Part shown: positions 36,971 to 45,868 of the stretch, in pieces | Position numbering within the stretch: the first letter of the stretch is position 1 | Layout of the letters: each line of letters starts with the position of its first letter | NCBI GenBank assembly: GCA_947503525.1 | Contig: CANNEA010000012.1 | Span: 1 to 64,000 of the forward strand | Direction: 5' to 3' | Length of the DNA: 64,000 bases | Origin: an uncultured Carboxylicivirga sp. | GTDB taxonomy: Bacteria; Bacteroidota; Bacteroidia; Bacteroidales; Marinilabiliaceae | Notes under the pieces: model-generated | Seen by the model: only the letters and a program-made list of their open reading frames with translations | Database searches by the model: none | Told to the model about the DNA's origin: nothing | Made by a program: the position numbers and the translations under genes

Positions 36971-37831
36971 CTATTCTGCGTTTTCCGGAACTACCTTTTC
37001 CACCTTAGGTTTCTTTGGAGGAAAGTTTAATTCATGGATGGCATTGGTTGGACATTCGCTTACACATTTGCGACACAACTTACATTTATCATCATGGATG
37101 TAGGCAAGGTTGTTTTCGATGGTGATGGCTTCGAATGGACAAGCTTTTTGACATTTCTTACATGAGATACATGCAACTGAACATGCCTTTTTAGCAGGAG
37201 CACCTTTGTCTTTGTTTACACACGAAACAAAAATGCGTCGGCTTTTAGGTCCTTTTTTACGAAGTTCAATGATGTCTTTAGGACAAGCATCCACACATGC
37301 TCCGCATGAAACACAATTGTCTTCGATTATTACAGGAAGTCCTGTTTTTTCGTCCATATACATGGCGTCGAAATTACAGGCATCCACACATTCGCCAAGG
37401 CCGTAGCATCCATCTGAACATCCGGTGTCGCCGCCATACAATGAAGAGGCAATTGTACAAGATGTAGCACCATCGTAATTGGTTACTTTCGGACGATTGT
37501 CGCAAGTACCATTACAGCGTACTACAGCCACCGTTGGAGCTGCTGCAGCAACTTCTTTTCCAAGTATGCCAGCTGCCGCCGACATGGTCTCAGCTCCACC
37601 AACAGGACAATTTAAATCTGAAATATCATCAGATTTAACCATTGCTTCTGCAAAAGCCCTACAACCCGGAAAGCCACAACCACCACAATTGGCGGCAGGC
37701 AATACTTCCTCAACCTGATCGATGCGTGGATCTTCAAAAACTTTAAATTTTTGAGCCACAAAATAAAGGATGATGGCGGCTAAAGTCCCCAACACCCCAA
37801 GTGAAATTATGGTTATCAGAACAACATTCAT
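36971..37831 (-). CDS. rnfB: Rnf complex ferredoxin subunit RnfB
   Basis: A 286-residue iron-sulfur subunit: an N-terminal membrane helix (1-25), a four-Cys cluster domain ([12 protein letters not shown]…NCP), a central Cys-rich section ([19 protein letters not shown]), and then ferredoxin repeats [24 protein letters not shown] and [12 protein letters not shown]. It accepts electrons from reduced ferredoxin. It is the first rnf gene and starts two bases after the rseC stop. Confidence 0.95.
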   Translation of the reverse strand: MNVVLITIISLGVLGTLAAIILYFVAQKFKVFEDPRIDQVEEVLPAANCGGCGFPGCRAFAEAMVKSDDISDLNCPVGGAETMSAAAGILGKEVAAAAPTVAVVRCNGTCDNRPKVTNYDGATSCTIASSLYGGDTGCSDGCYGLGECVDACNFDAMYMDEKTGLPVIIEDNCVSCGACVDACPKDIIELRKKGPKSRRIFVSCVNKDKGAPAKKACSVACISCKKCQKACPFEAITIENNLAYIHDDKCKLCRKCVSECPTNAIHELNFPPKKPKVEKVVPENAE

Positions 37832-37833
37832 AT

Positions 37834-38259
37834 TTAGTTGATTTGATGTTTTATAGTAAAAGAAAATGTTCGTTTTAATTTATCCTTCATCAGGTATATT
37901 ATACCATAATATGGTACTAATACCAGCATTGAAAGGCCTCCTGCCAATAATTCATTATTTGTAAGATAATAAACTGAAATGAGAGTTGCCAGAATTAATG
38001 CAATTGGGTAGACGTAGGCCAGCAGTACAGCTTTGGGCGCCAATGATTTTTTTCCAAGTAACATTACCTTTTGTCCAATTGTAACGTCATTTAAGGTCTG
38101 ATAAACGTCGATGATTTTATCTTGTAAATCGGCAGCTGTACACGAACCTTGGGCATGACATGAAGCGCAAGCACTTTCGTTTACAATTTGCACTTTTATA
38201 TGTTGTGGAGATACCTCAGTAACAACACCTTCGTGCTCTATATAATCTACATCTGCCAT
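37834..38259 (-). CDS. rseC: RseC/MucC family protein at the head of the rnf operon
   Basis: About 141 residues. The N-terminal domain has a cysteine cluster ([13 protein letters not shown]), and two membrane helices follow (about 75-120). RseC-type proteins are linked to SoxR reduction or to Rnf assembly and often precede rnf genes. The frame can open at a GTG (38283), but the ATG at 38257-38259 ([11 protein letters not shown]) is the more usual start. It leads the rnfBCDGEA run. Confidence 0.85.
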   Translation of the reverse strand: MADVDYIEHEGVVTEVSPQHIKVQIVNESACASCHAQGSCTAADLQDKIIDVYQTLNDVTIGQKVMLLGKKSLAPKAVLLAYVYPIALILATLISVYYLTNNELLAGGLSMLVLVPYYGIIYLMKDKLKRTFSFTIKHQIN

Positions 38260-38469
38260 ATATACCTTGATTCGTAGCGACACAAATGTAACAATGTAAA
38301 GGTTTTCTTTTCAAAAGGTAGAGGTATTTGTATTTAGAATGAATAAAAATAAGAAACTCTACTTACAGTTAATTACCTATAATATAGTTTACTAATGTTG
38401 TGAGTGACTTAAACTATTGGTGTTCTTTCTTTTATAAAGAAAAAAATCTCTAATCAAATGAGGAAAAAA

Positions 38470-40569
38470 TTAGCTAATTAAACTCCAATTCATCTTTTCT
38501 CTTGCGAGTTTCGTTAATTGTTTTGTTAAAATGCGATGCTCTTCTAATTCCAGAAGAGGATCATCTTTTAGTATAGCTTCAGCAACTTGTCGGGCAAATT
38601 GTAAAATCTGACCATCTCTACCGAGGTTGGCTATCTTGAGGCTGAATGGAAGACCTGATTGTTGCGTACCTTCTAAATCACCGGGCCCACGAAGTTTTAG
38701 ATCGGCTTCGGCAATTTCAAAACCATCTGTAGAACTGGTCATAATGTTCATACGTTTACGCGTATCCTCCGATAGCTTGTAGCTGGTCATTAATATGCAA
38801 AAACTCTGATCAGCCCCACGGCCTACACGTCCTCTCAATTGATGAAGCTGAGAAAGTCCAAATCGTTCGGCGCTCTCAATCACCATTACCGATGCATTTG
38901 GCACATTAACTCCAACTTCAATAACGGTTGTGGAAACTAATATTTGAGACTGACCCGAAGAAAATTCTTGCATGGCAGCATCCTTGTCCTTTGGCTTCAT
39001 TTTACCATGCACCATTCCAACCTTGTAATCGGTAAAAATGCGCTGCATGTATTCATAACCTTCTCCCAGGTTTTTAAAATCCATCTTCTCCGATTCCTCA
39101 ATCAAAGGATAAACCACGTATACCTGACGTCCTTTATCCAGTTCCCCTTTTATAAACTTATTCAGATTATTCCGTCGGTTGTGGAAGTAATGTGCGGTTT
39201 CGATGGGTTTCCGACCAGGTGGTAATTCATCAATGACAGAAACATCCAGGTCTCCATAAATTGTCATGGCAAGGGTTCGTGGAATTGGAGTTGCCGTCAT
39301 TACTAAAATATGGGGCGGTTGTGTGTTCTTTCTCCATAGTTTAGCCCGTTGAGCTACACCAAACCTATGTTGCTCATCCACCACAACCAATCCAAGGTTT
39401 TTAAACTGAACACGATCTTCGATTAATGCATGCGTACCAATTAATATTTGCAGTTTTCCTGATTGAAGATCTTCATCGATGCATGTACGCAATGCTTTTT
39501 TACTTGATCCTGTGAGTAGAGCGCATTCAACATTTAAACCTTCAAGCATTTCCTTAATGGTTTCAAAGTGTTGGCTTGCCAAAATCTCAGTAGGCGCCAT
39601 TAAACAGGCCTGAAAATCGTTGTCCATGGCAATAAGCATAACCATAAGCGCCACAAGTGTTTTACCTGAGCCAACATCACCTTGTAACAAACGGTTCATT
39701 TGTTTGCCTGAACCCATGTCTCGCCTTATTTCCTTAATCACTCTTTTTTGAGCGTTGGTTAACTCAAAAGGTAACTTTTGCTCGTAAAACGAATTCAGAT
39801 AATCTCCAACTTTCGCAAAGTTATGACCAATAATGGATTTGCTTCTTTGATTTCGCTGTTTTAGAATATTTAGCTGAATATAAAATAGCTCTTCAAATTT
39901 TAATCGGAATTGAGCTTTTTCAAGAATTTGTGCGTTAGGAGGGAAGTGGATAACCTTGAGTGCTTCATGTAGCTGAAGTAATTTGTACCTCTGAATGATG
40001 AAGGCCGGTAATGTCTCCGGAATCTTGCCTTGAAAAGAAAGAAATATGTTTTGTTGAAATTTCTGAATTGCTTTTGAATTCAAGAAACTTCGTTTCATTT
40101 TTTCCGTTGTATTGTAAAAGGCTTGTAAGGCTGCAGCAATTTTTACCTGTCCGTCAACAACTTTATCCATTTCCGGGTGGACAATGTTAATTTGTCCGTT
40201 AAAAGCAGAGGGTTTTCCAAATACAATGTATTCTACATTAGGATCTAAATTGTCCTTTACATATTTATGCCCTTTAAACCATACTAACTCAATTATGCCG
40301 GTTCCATCTGAAAACATTGCTGTAAGTCTGCTCTGTCTTCCGTTACCAACTGTTTTTAGTGAAGTCAATCTGCCTCTCACCTGTATATATGGTAATTTGG
40401 CATTGATATCCCGAATCGAGTAAAACTTACTTCGATCCACATACTTGTAGGGGAAATAGTAAAGTAAGTCTTCATACGATGCAATACGAAGTTCTTGCTT
40501 AAGGACTTCAGCCTTCTTGGGGCCAACTCCCGGTAGATAATTAATATTTTGAGCTGCTAACTCTGACAT
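38470..40569 (-). CDS. recG: ATP-dependent DNA helicase RecG
   Basis: A 699-residue RecG, which remodels stalled replication forks and Holliday junctions. An N-terminal helix-hairpin segment (INYLPGVGPKKAEVL) is followed by the OB-fold wedge (~60-150) and an SF2 motor with Walker A GDVGSGKT, DEQH box (VVVDEQHRFG), TATPIPRTL and GRVGRG. An exact TAnnTTTG box ends only four bases before the ATG, which predicts a transcript with almost no leader. Confidence 0.96.
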   Translation of the reverse strand: MSELAAQNINYLPGVGPKKAEVLKQELRIASYEDLLYYFPYKYVDRSKFYSIRDINAKLPYIQVRGRLTSLKTVGNGRQSRLTAMFSDGTGIIELVWFKGHKYVKDNLDPNVEYIVFGKPSAFNGQINIVHPEMDKVVDGQVKIAAALQAFYNTTEKMKRSFLNSKAIQKFQQNIFLSFQGKIPETLPAFIIQRYKLLQLHEALKVIHFPPNAQILEKAQFRLKFEELFYIQLNILKQRNQRSKSIIGHNFAKVGDYLNSFYEQKLPFELTNAQKRVIKEIRRDMGSGKQMNRLLQGDVGSGKTLVALMVMLIAMDNDFQACLMAPTEILASQHFETIKEMLEGLNVECALLTGSSKKALRTCIDEDLQSGKLQILIGTHALIEDRVQFKNLGLVVVDEQHRFGVAQRAKLWRKNTQPPHILVMTATPIPRTLAMTIYGDLDVSVIDELPPGRKPIETAHYFHNRRNNLNKFIKGELDKGRQVYVVYPLIEESEKMDFKNLGEGYEYMQRIFTDYKVGMVHGKMKPKDKDAAMQEFSSGQSQILVSTTVIEVGVNVPNASVMVIESAERFGLSQLHQLRGRVGRGADQSFCILMTSYKLSEDTRKRMNIMTSSTDGFEIAEADLKLRGPGDLEGTQQSGLPFSLKIANLGRDGQILQFARQVAEAILKDDPLLELEEHRILTKQLTKLAREKMNWSLIS

Positions 40570-40573
40570 GCAG

Positions 40574-40581
40574 CAAAAATA
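40574..40581 (-). promoter_or_regulatory. -7 box abutting the recG start
   Basis: The minus strand reads TATTTTTG, an exact TAnnTTTG, ending four bases before the recG ATG (40567-40569). If transcription begins at the usual distance, the mRNA starts at or inside the ATG. Confidence 0.4.
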
Positions 40582-40624
40582 ATAAAAAGTAGTTGTGTAG
40601 GAAGCTGAGCTTTTAAATAGGAGT

Positions 40625-40667
40625 AAAAATAAAATGGGAAAGTACGGTATTCATACTTTCCCATTTT
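40625..40667 (-). terminator. Intrinsic terminator after the sulfatase
   Basis: Perfect 14-base arms AAAATGGGAAAGTA (40631-40644) and its complement (40654-40667) are followed on the minus strand by a U-rich run. This is among the strongest terminators in the window. Confidence 0.85.
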
Positions 40668-40683
40668 TTAAAACGTATAATAG

Positions 40684-42204
40684 CTATTGCCCTGGAGCGG
40701 GTGCTGTTTGTAATTTCTGAAGCACTTTATCAATACCTAATGAAGAGCCCATAACAGGTGGGAATTCAACAAAGGTTTGAAGGAATTGTCCGGTTATTTG
40801 CTGGGCTGGAACAAAGGTCCACATGTTGTCAGCAAACCATCTGGTATACATATCAGAATCCTTCCAGGCTGTTTCATAAGGATCAGCTCTTAAGTTAATC
40901 AACACTGGCCAAGCTGGTTGTTTTCTGTATGCTGTATTAATGGCACCTTCAGTTATAGTAAAGTGCAATTTCCAGTTATTGTAACGTATGGCATTTAGAT
41001 TGCCTCCCTGGTCGAAATAGAAAATTTCTTTACGTGGAGATTTTTCTACTTCACCTTTAAAATGAGGTAATAAATTATAACCATCCAAATGTACTTTGAA
41101 GTTTTTATCTCCAGCCTTATAGCCAGTTAATAGTTTTTCCTTAACATCACTTACGCCTGCTGCAGCAAGTATGGTTGGCAACATATCTTCATGAGAGAAG
41201 ATTTCGTTAGAAACCGTTCCGGGCTCTATAACACCTGGCCAGCGAATTATAGCTGGAACACGGAATCCACCTTCCCAGGTTGTTCCTTTTTCACCATAAA
41301 AGGGTGTTGTTCCTCCATCAGGCCATGTAAATTTCTCAGCTCCGTTATCGGTTGAATACATGACCATGGTGTTATCCACGATACCTAATTCTTCCAATTT
41401 ATCTAAGACACGACCAATCTGACCATCATGTTCCACCATTCCATCCGGGTATAGCCCGATGCCGGTAACGCCTTCTGATTCTGGCTTCAATCTTGTCCAA
41501 ACATGCATACGCGTAGCACTTAACCATACAAAGAAAGGTTTGCCTTCAGCATGAGCCTTTTCAATAAATTCAATTGCAGCATCGGTAAACTCGTCATCAG
41601 CAGTCTCCATGCGCTTTTGAGTCATCGGGCCCGTATCTTTAATTGGGCCATCCGAAGTAGAACGAATTACACCTCTTGGTCCATATTTTTCATGAAATGC
41701 AGGATCTTTAGGATAATAATACGTTTCTGGTTCTTCTTCTGCATTCAAGTGATAGAGATTACCATAAAATTCGTCGAAACCATGATTGGTTGGTAAATGC
41801 ACATCCTGATCACCAAGATGATTCTTTCCAAATTGGCCAGAAGTGTATCCTAACGGTTTTAGTAGCTCTGCTATGGTTGGTTGATTAGGTTTTATACCTT
41901 GAGCAGAACCCGGCATTCCAATGGTTAACAATCCAGTGCGAAATGGATGTTGGCCCAAAATAAACGCTGCACGACCGGCAGTACACGATTGCTGTGCGTA
42001 CCAGTCGGTAAACATCGCTCCTTCATCGGCCAGTTTATCAAGGTTGGGGGTTTTATATCCCATTATCCCGTGGTTATAAGCACTAATATTAGCCCAACCA
42101 ATATCATCTCCCCAAATCACAAGGATATTGGGTTTATCGGTTTTTTGAGCACTAAGTGTTAAACAAAATGCTAACACAATTCCAAAAGACAAAAGCTTTT
42201 TCAT
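40684..42204 (-). CDS. Exported arylsulfatase (S1 sulfatase family)
   Basis: A 506-residue sulfatase with a signal peptide (…CLTLSAQ). The metal site opens with ILVIWGDDIGWAN. The formylglycine motif is CTAGR with Cys74 (C-x-A-x-R), so the enzyme needs a maturase (FGE or anSME), and none is in the window. MVMYSTDNGAEKFTWPDGG is the other family signature. It removes sulfate esters, but the substrate cannot be inferred. It stands alone, bounded by a terminator, with an AraC-type regulator upstream on the same strand. Confidence 0.92.
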   Translation of the reverse strand: MKKLLSFGIVLAFCLTLSAQKTDKPNILVIWGDDIGWANISAYNHGIMGYKTPNLDKLADEGAMFTDWYAQQSCTAGRAAFILGQHPFRTGLLTIGMPGSAQGIKPNQPTIAELLKPLGYTSGQFGKNHLGDQDVHLPTNHGFDEFYGNLYHLNAEEEPETYYYPKDPAFHEKYGPRGVIRSTSDGPIKDTGPMTQKRMETADDEFTDAAIEFIEKAHAEGKPFFVWLSATRMHVWTRLKPESEGVTGIGLYPDGMVEHDGQIGRVLDKLEELGIVDNTMVMYSTDNGAEKFTWPDGGTTPFYGEKGTTWEGGFRVPAIIRWPGVIEPGTVSNEIFSHEDMLPTILAAAGVSDVKEKLLTGYKAGDKNFKVHLDGYNLLPHFKGEVEKSPRKEIFYFDQGGNLNAIRYNNWKLHFTITEGAINTAYRKQPAWPVLINLRADPYETAWKDSDMYTRWFADNMWTFVPAQQITGQFLQTFVEFPPVMGSSLGIDKVLQKLQTAPAPGQ

Positions 42205-42391
42205 GTTATGAGTTTAATAGAATTAATTAAAGGTATTTAAGGTAATTAGTTAATTCAGACCTATGTGATTAACTATTCAAACTATAATTTCCATGTAATT
42301 ATTTAGAAAGTCAAATTAGTTTTCACCATAATAAAACATGAAAGCAGTCTTTTTGTTTAATTTTCAGAACGATATAATTGACAATATTTAG

Positions 42392-42520
42392 TTATTCGTC
42401 ATCGAAAAAATCGATGATTTCTATGATTGAAAAATCATTTGGAGAATAATAGGTCTCAATTGTTTCTGTTTGTTCGCTTACCGAACTAAGATTTAATAAA
42501 AGAGCAAATAGAAATACCAT
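42392..42520 (-). CDS. Possible 42-residue exported peptide
   Basis: A short open frame in the 413-base gap between the sulfatase and the AraC gene. It begins ATG and encodes a hydrophobic start (MVFLFALLLNLSSVS) and an acidic, aromatic tail ending IIDFFDDE. A stop directly upstream fixes the ATG. No homologue is recognised. A 7-base hairpin (42399-42417) overlaps its end. The remaining gap shows nothing else. Confidence 0.3.
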   Translation of the reverse strand: MVFLFALLLNLSSVSEQTETIETYYSPNDFSIIEIIDFFDDE

Positions 42521-42617
42521 AATTCATGATTTAGTAAGTTATACTCGCAAAAGTATGGGCTTACTTGCATGACTTATATCCGCATTAGCTCAATGACTGC
42601 TCGAATTCGTTCAAAAG

Positions 42618-43598
42618 CTATTTTAGATTATTTACATCTCGGGGTGATATGCCTTTGATTTTCTTAAACATCTCTGAAAACTTAGATAGGTTGCTGTACC
42701 CCATATCATAACCAACTTCTGATACGCTATACTCACCGGATTTTAAACGCCGATAGGCTTCATCCATTTTAGCATTGCTATGGTATTGCGAAATAGAACT
42801 ATTAAATAAAGTTTTAAAGTCGCGTTTTAGTTTTGAAATACTCACACCATGCTTATCTGCCAGTTGTTCAATGGTAATCCTTTCTTCAAAGCTGGTAGAT
42901 AACTCCATCTTAATGCTTTGCAGACGCTGGTAGTCGTCAACGTGCAGGCCATGCAATTCATCTTCATTTTTAAGTTTTTCAAGGTTTTCGGCTAGTATGG
43001 TAAAGGATTCAATAGCCCTCGAAGCAATCAAGGCTAAGCGATGCTTGCTTAAGGTGTGGTAATGCAGAATATCTTTAAATAAACGCTCGCTTTCTTGTGA
43101 TAACATAGTGTGGTAGGCAACACCGTTTTCTTCATTAAATAATTGGGCTATTGAGTTCAAGGCATCATGCATAAGGCTTCCTTTGCTTGAGAGGTCAAAT
43201 TTGAAGCCTATGATTTTCAGGTTTGTGTTAGCTGGAACCTCCACCGTAATTGGAAATAAGGCATCGTATATAAAAACTCCATTTTGAGTGCCAGATTGCA
43301 TTTGAGTCGATTCCTCTTCGAATTTCTGTAAGTATTCGCCTTCCTTTATAACATTTAAATGTATGATATTTGCCTGGTTATCCGGTGTTCTATGCAAAAC
43401 AATAGTTTCAGGTGTATCCACATTAAGTAGAAGCAATTCAAAACCATTAAATACAGGTAAGGCCTCGGCATAGATTCGCAAGCGCCCCCTTTCTATCAAT
43501 AGCTTATTATCCTCAATGTTTCCGCCATATACCTTTTGTAATTCTCTTACATAGTTAATGGCTTTTCCTTCCTGAAAATGTATATGCTTGGTTTCCAT
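42618..43598 (-). CDS. AraC-family transcriptional regulator
   Basis: A 326-residue regulator. The N-terminal ~220 residues form an unassigned sensing region. The C-terminal ~100 residues are a two-HTH AraC domain: TIEQLADKHGVSISKLKRDF for the first helix pair, then VSEVGYDMGYSNLSKFSEMF and KKIKGISPRDV. It resembles the PchR-like regulators of Bacteroidota. It lies 35 bases after the TPR-HTH regulator on the same strand, so the two may be cotranscribed. It may control the sulfatase, the SusCD-type locus, or both. Confidence 0.9.
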   Translation of the reverse strand: METKHIHFQEGKAINYVRELQKVYGGNIEDNKLLIERGRLRIYAEALPVFNGFELLLLNVDTPETIVLHRTPDNQANIIHLNVIKEGEYLQKFEEESTQMQSGTQNGVFIYDALFPITVEVPANTNLKIIGFKFDLSSKGSLMHDALNSIAQLFNEENGVAYHTMLSQESERLFKDILHYHTLSKHRLALIASRAIESFTILAENLEKLKNEDELHGLHVDDYQRLQSIKMELSTSFEERITIEQLADKHGVSISKLKRDFKTLFNSSISQYHSNAKMDEAYRRLKSGEYSVSEVGYDMGYSNLSKFSEMFKKIKGISPRDVNNLK

Positions 43599-43633
43599 AC
43601 ATCAGATCTGTTTATAACATTGATTAGATAGAA

Positions 43634-45250
43634 TTAAAAATCGGCCAGATAGGAGATTAGGTTAGTATCTGTTCCGGTAAGGTTTAGCTTTTTGCGTAAA
43701 CGAGCTCTGGCCACCTCAATACTTTTGGCATTCTGATGATTGATGGCTGCAATTTCTTTACTACTCATATTAAGCCTCAAAAAGGCGCATAAACGTTCCT
43801 CAGCTGGTGTTAGATCGGGATGAGCCTCTCTTAAGTTATCGTAAAAGTTTTTGTGCACTTGTTGAAAACGCATTTCAAATTCACCCCAAACTTCCTTGTC
43901 AATTTCGGTTTGCAATTCGTAAATTATCGAGTTAATTGGCGTTTTGTTTTCTTCTTTTAAATTTTCCTTAAGGTTTAAAAGGCGTTTGGCTACATTATTG
44001 ATCAGTTCATTTTTACGCACCAGGTACATTACATTGGTAGCCATCTCTTTGTTTCGGTAATCCAGATCGGCTTCCAATACATCTTTTTTGGTTCGGATTC
44101 TTTTTTTCTGAAGAGTTATTACTGTTATTATAAAAATGGCAATGATGACAATACTTAATAAGCTAATAGTAATAAGCATGTTGGTGAACTTCGTTTTCTG
44201 TCGCCGAAGCTCATACTCTTTCTGCAGCTCATCAATTTTCTGTTGAGCTTCCATATTGGATATCTGCATCAGACTTTGCTTATTTACTAAGCTGTCGGCA
44301 AATGTCTTGTGTGTAGTGAATTCTTCAAGAGCTAATTTGTAATCCCCCTTGGCCAGATTTATTTGATGCAAACCAGCATGATAAATGCTGTTTAATTCAA
44401 GTGACTGCAATTGCTCGATGAGGGGCTTTGTATTTTCAATAATTAATAAGGCGCTGTCCACTTCATTAATATCTAAATAATACTCAGCGATATTGAAATA
44501 GGATTTAACAATACCGGTATTGTCTTCAATTTCCAGACGAATAGCCAGACCTTGATTTAAGTAAGATCTTGATTTTTTATAGGCCTTTGTTTTTCGATAG
44601 ATTTTTCCCAGATTGTTGAGTAGCTGACTCATAGTAACAGGGTTGTCATTCTTGTCTGTTGATTCAAGACCTTTTTGGTAATATTGGATGGCTTTCTCAT
44701 TATCGTTCTTCACCTCATAAACGTTACCAATGTTATTGCATATCTGACTATGTAAGTTTTTCTTGTTAATTTCCTTTTTAAAGGTTTGATTGTAGGAATT
44801 TAGTATTTCCAAAGCTTTAAAATAATACTCAAGAGCCTGGTCGTACTGTTGAATTCGATCATAGTTAATACCTATATTATTATAGAGCGCAAATTCTTTA
44901 TACCTGTTGGGGTATTCATCTAATTTTTTTAGGGCACTGAAATAATATGCTATGGACTGCTGGTATCTCCCCATATATAATTTAACATTACCAAGCCGAT
45001 GCAATGCAGATATTTGCATTTCTTCATTTTCATCATCCAAGGCAAAATCATAGGATTCAATGGCTAATTCAAGTGCTTTTCCAAAGTCGTAGGAGATATA
45101 ATGCTGAAACAACTCCTCATAGGACCTGTATTTGTTTTCATTATTATCCGAGGTCTTAATTATAATATTTAAACTATCAACCAATACCTGGTTTTGTGCT
45201 GTCAACAGCAAAGAAATGCCTAGCAATATGAGGGTTGTGATCTTTTTCAA
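43634..45250 (-). CDS. TPR sensor-regulator with C-terminal LuxR-like helix-turn-helix
   Basis: A 538-residue protein with a signal-like N-terminus (…LLLTAQ), about six TPR units at ~40-320 (for example ALYNNIGINYDRIQQYDQAL), a coiled coil, one membrane helix near 350-372, a second coiled coil and a C-terminal LuxR-type HTH (LTPAEERLCAFLRLNMSSKEIA…SIEVARARLRKKL). The layout, a periplasmic repeat domain joined to a cytoplasmic DNA-binding domain, is common in Bacteroidota. The start is TTG (45248-45250); no in-frame ATG precedes the signal segment. It faces the protease/SusCD cluster, its likely target. Confidence 0.85.
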   Translation of the reverse strand: MKKITTLILLGISLLLTAQNQVLVDSLNIIIKTSDNNENKYRSYEELFQHYISYDFGKALELAIESYDFALDDENEEMQISALHRLGNVKLYMGRYQQSIAYYFSALKKLDEYPNRYKEFALYNNIGINYDRIQQYDQALEYYFKALEILNSYNQTFKKEINKKNLHSQICNNIGNVYEVKNDNEKAIQYYQKGLESTDKNDNPVTMSQLLNNLGKIYRKTKAYKKSRSYLNQGLAIRLEIEDNTGIVKSYFNIAEYYLDINEVDSALLIIENTKPLIEQLQSLELNSIYHAGLHQINLAKGDYKLALEEFTTHKTFADSLVNKQSLMQISNMEAQQKIDELQKEYELRRQKTKFTNMLITISLLSIVIIAIFIITVITLQKKRIRTKKDVLEADLDYRNKEMATNVMYLVRKNELINNVAKRLLNLKENLKEENKTPINSIIYELQTEIDKEVWGEFEMRFQQVHKNFYDNLREAHPDLTPAEERLCAFLRLNMSSKEIAAINHQNAKSIEVARARLRKKLNLTGTDTNLISYLADF

Positions 45251-45273
45251 AGTTATTTTTTTGTGTTGAATAT

Positions 45274-45281
45274 CAAATATA
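45274..45281 (-). promoter_or_regulatory. -7 box of the TPR-HTH regulator promoter
   Basis: The minus strand reads TATATTTG, an exact TAnnTTTG, 23 bases before the TTG start. No good -33 TTG is present. Confidence 0.5.
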
Positions 45282-45448
45282 CGTTAAACATCTTGTTCTG
45301 TTAAGAAAAGTTAAGAAAATCTTCCAAAGGCACGTGCTAGGTCATGTTAAGGTCTTTGCCAAACTTCACATTTGAGTATTTTCTGTTGAGAATTACACAT
45401 GAATTAATACTTAAAATCAACTTTTACACGCTGATCACTCAATAATTT

Positions 45449-45468
45449 AAAAGACAGTTTTGTCTTTT
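45449..45468. promoter_or_regulatory. 20-base dyad in the regulator-protease intergenic region
   Basis: Perfect arms AAAAGACA (45449-45456) and TGTCTTTT (45461-45468) flank a GTTT centre. It lies 23 bases upstream of a plausible plus-strand -33 TTG (45492-45494), a position suited to an activator. It could be the site of the TPR-HTH regulator. Little else is visible in 45282-45538. Confidence 0.4.
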
Positions 45469-45491
45469 TAGATCGAGTTGTTATGGTGTTT

Positions 45492-45521
45492 TTGTTCATA
45501 TAATCAATTACATAAGGTTTG
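45492..45521 (+). promoter_or_regulatory. Weak candidate promoter for the protease operon
   Basis: TTG (45492-45494), an 18-base spacer and TAAGGTTTG (45513-45521), which is one base longer than the TAnnTTTG consensus. It is the only plus-strand match noticed in the gap before the 47-residue gene. Confidence 0.3.
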
Positions 45522-45702
45522 GAGGTAAAGGTGCTGTTATGGAGTTTTATCATGCAGAACTTGTACCGTTATGCTTATGTTCTGTGGCCCTATGGTTATG
45601 TTATAACACTTTTTATCACTTCCCGAATTTCATCCCCTTAATTAGCAAAACATTTTTAGCTGACATTAACCTGTTCACAAATCGTGAAAAAATCTATTGA
45701 AT

Positions 45703-45846
45703 ATGGATAAAGAAAAAGATATCACGGATGAAGAATTAAAGGAACTAATTCGACAAAAAGAAGAAGAAAACATGGCCTTTAAAAAGTTATTGGAAAAGGT
45801 AAATATTCTTTGGCAACAAGAGAAATCAAAAAATATCAGGAAATAA
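45703..45846 (+). CDS. 47-residue charged helical protein upstream of the protease
   Basis: The small open frame from an ATG encodes MDKEKDITDEELKELIRQKE followed by a Lys/Glu-rich, leucine-spaced helix ending KSKNIRK. It has no signal peptide, so it should be cytoplasmic, and it could form a coiled coil. Its stop is 22 bases before the giant protease ATG on the same strand, so the two should share a transcript. The regular charge pattern and position favour a real gene. No family is recognised. Confidence 0.5.
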   Translation: MDKEKDITDEELKELIRQKEEENMAFKKLLEKVNILWQQEKSKNIRK

Positions 45847-45868
45847 TCAGTTTACAAAATCAACAAAC

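Noticed and set aside
42399-42417. Hairpin TCATCGA-5-TCGATGA
   Set aside because: It is short and A/T-rich, has no U-tract on either strand, and overlaps the end of a doubtful small frame. It is not enough for a terminator call.
45539-45700. A 53-codon plus-strand open frame (MEFYHAELVPLC…) ending two bases before the 47-residue gene
   Set aside because: Its composition (many Cys, Trp, Phe, Pro and rare-looking codons) is unlike the neighbours, and the candidate promoter box lies almost at its start. It looks like chance.
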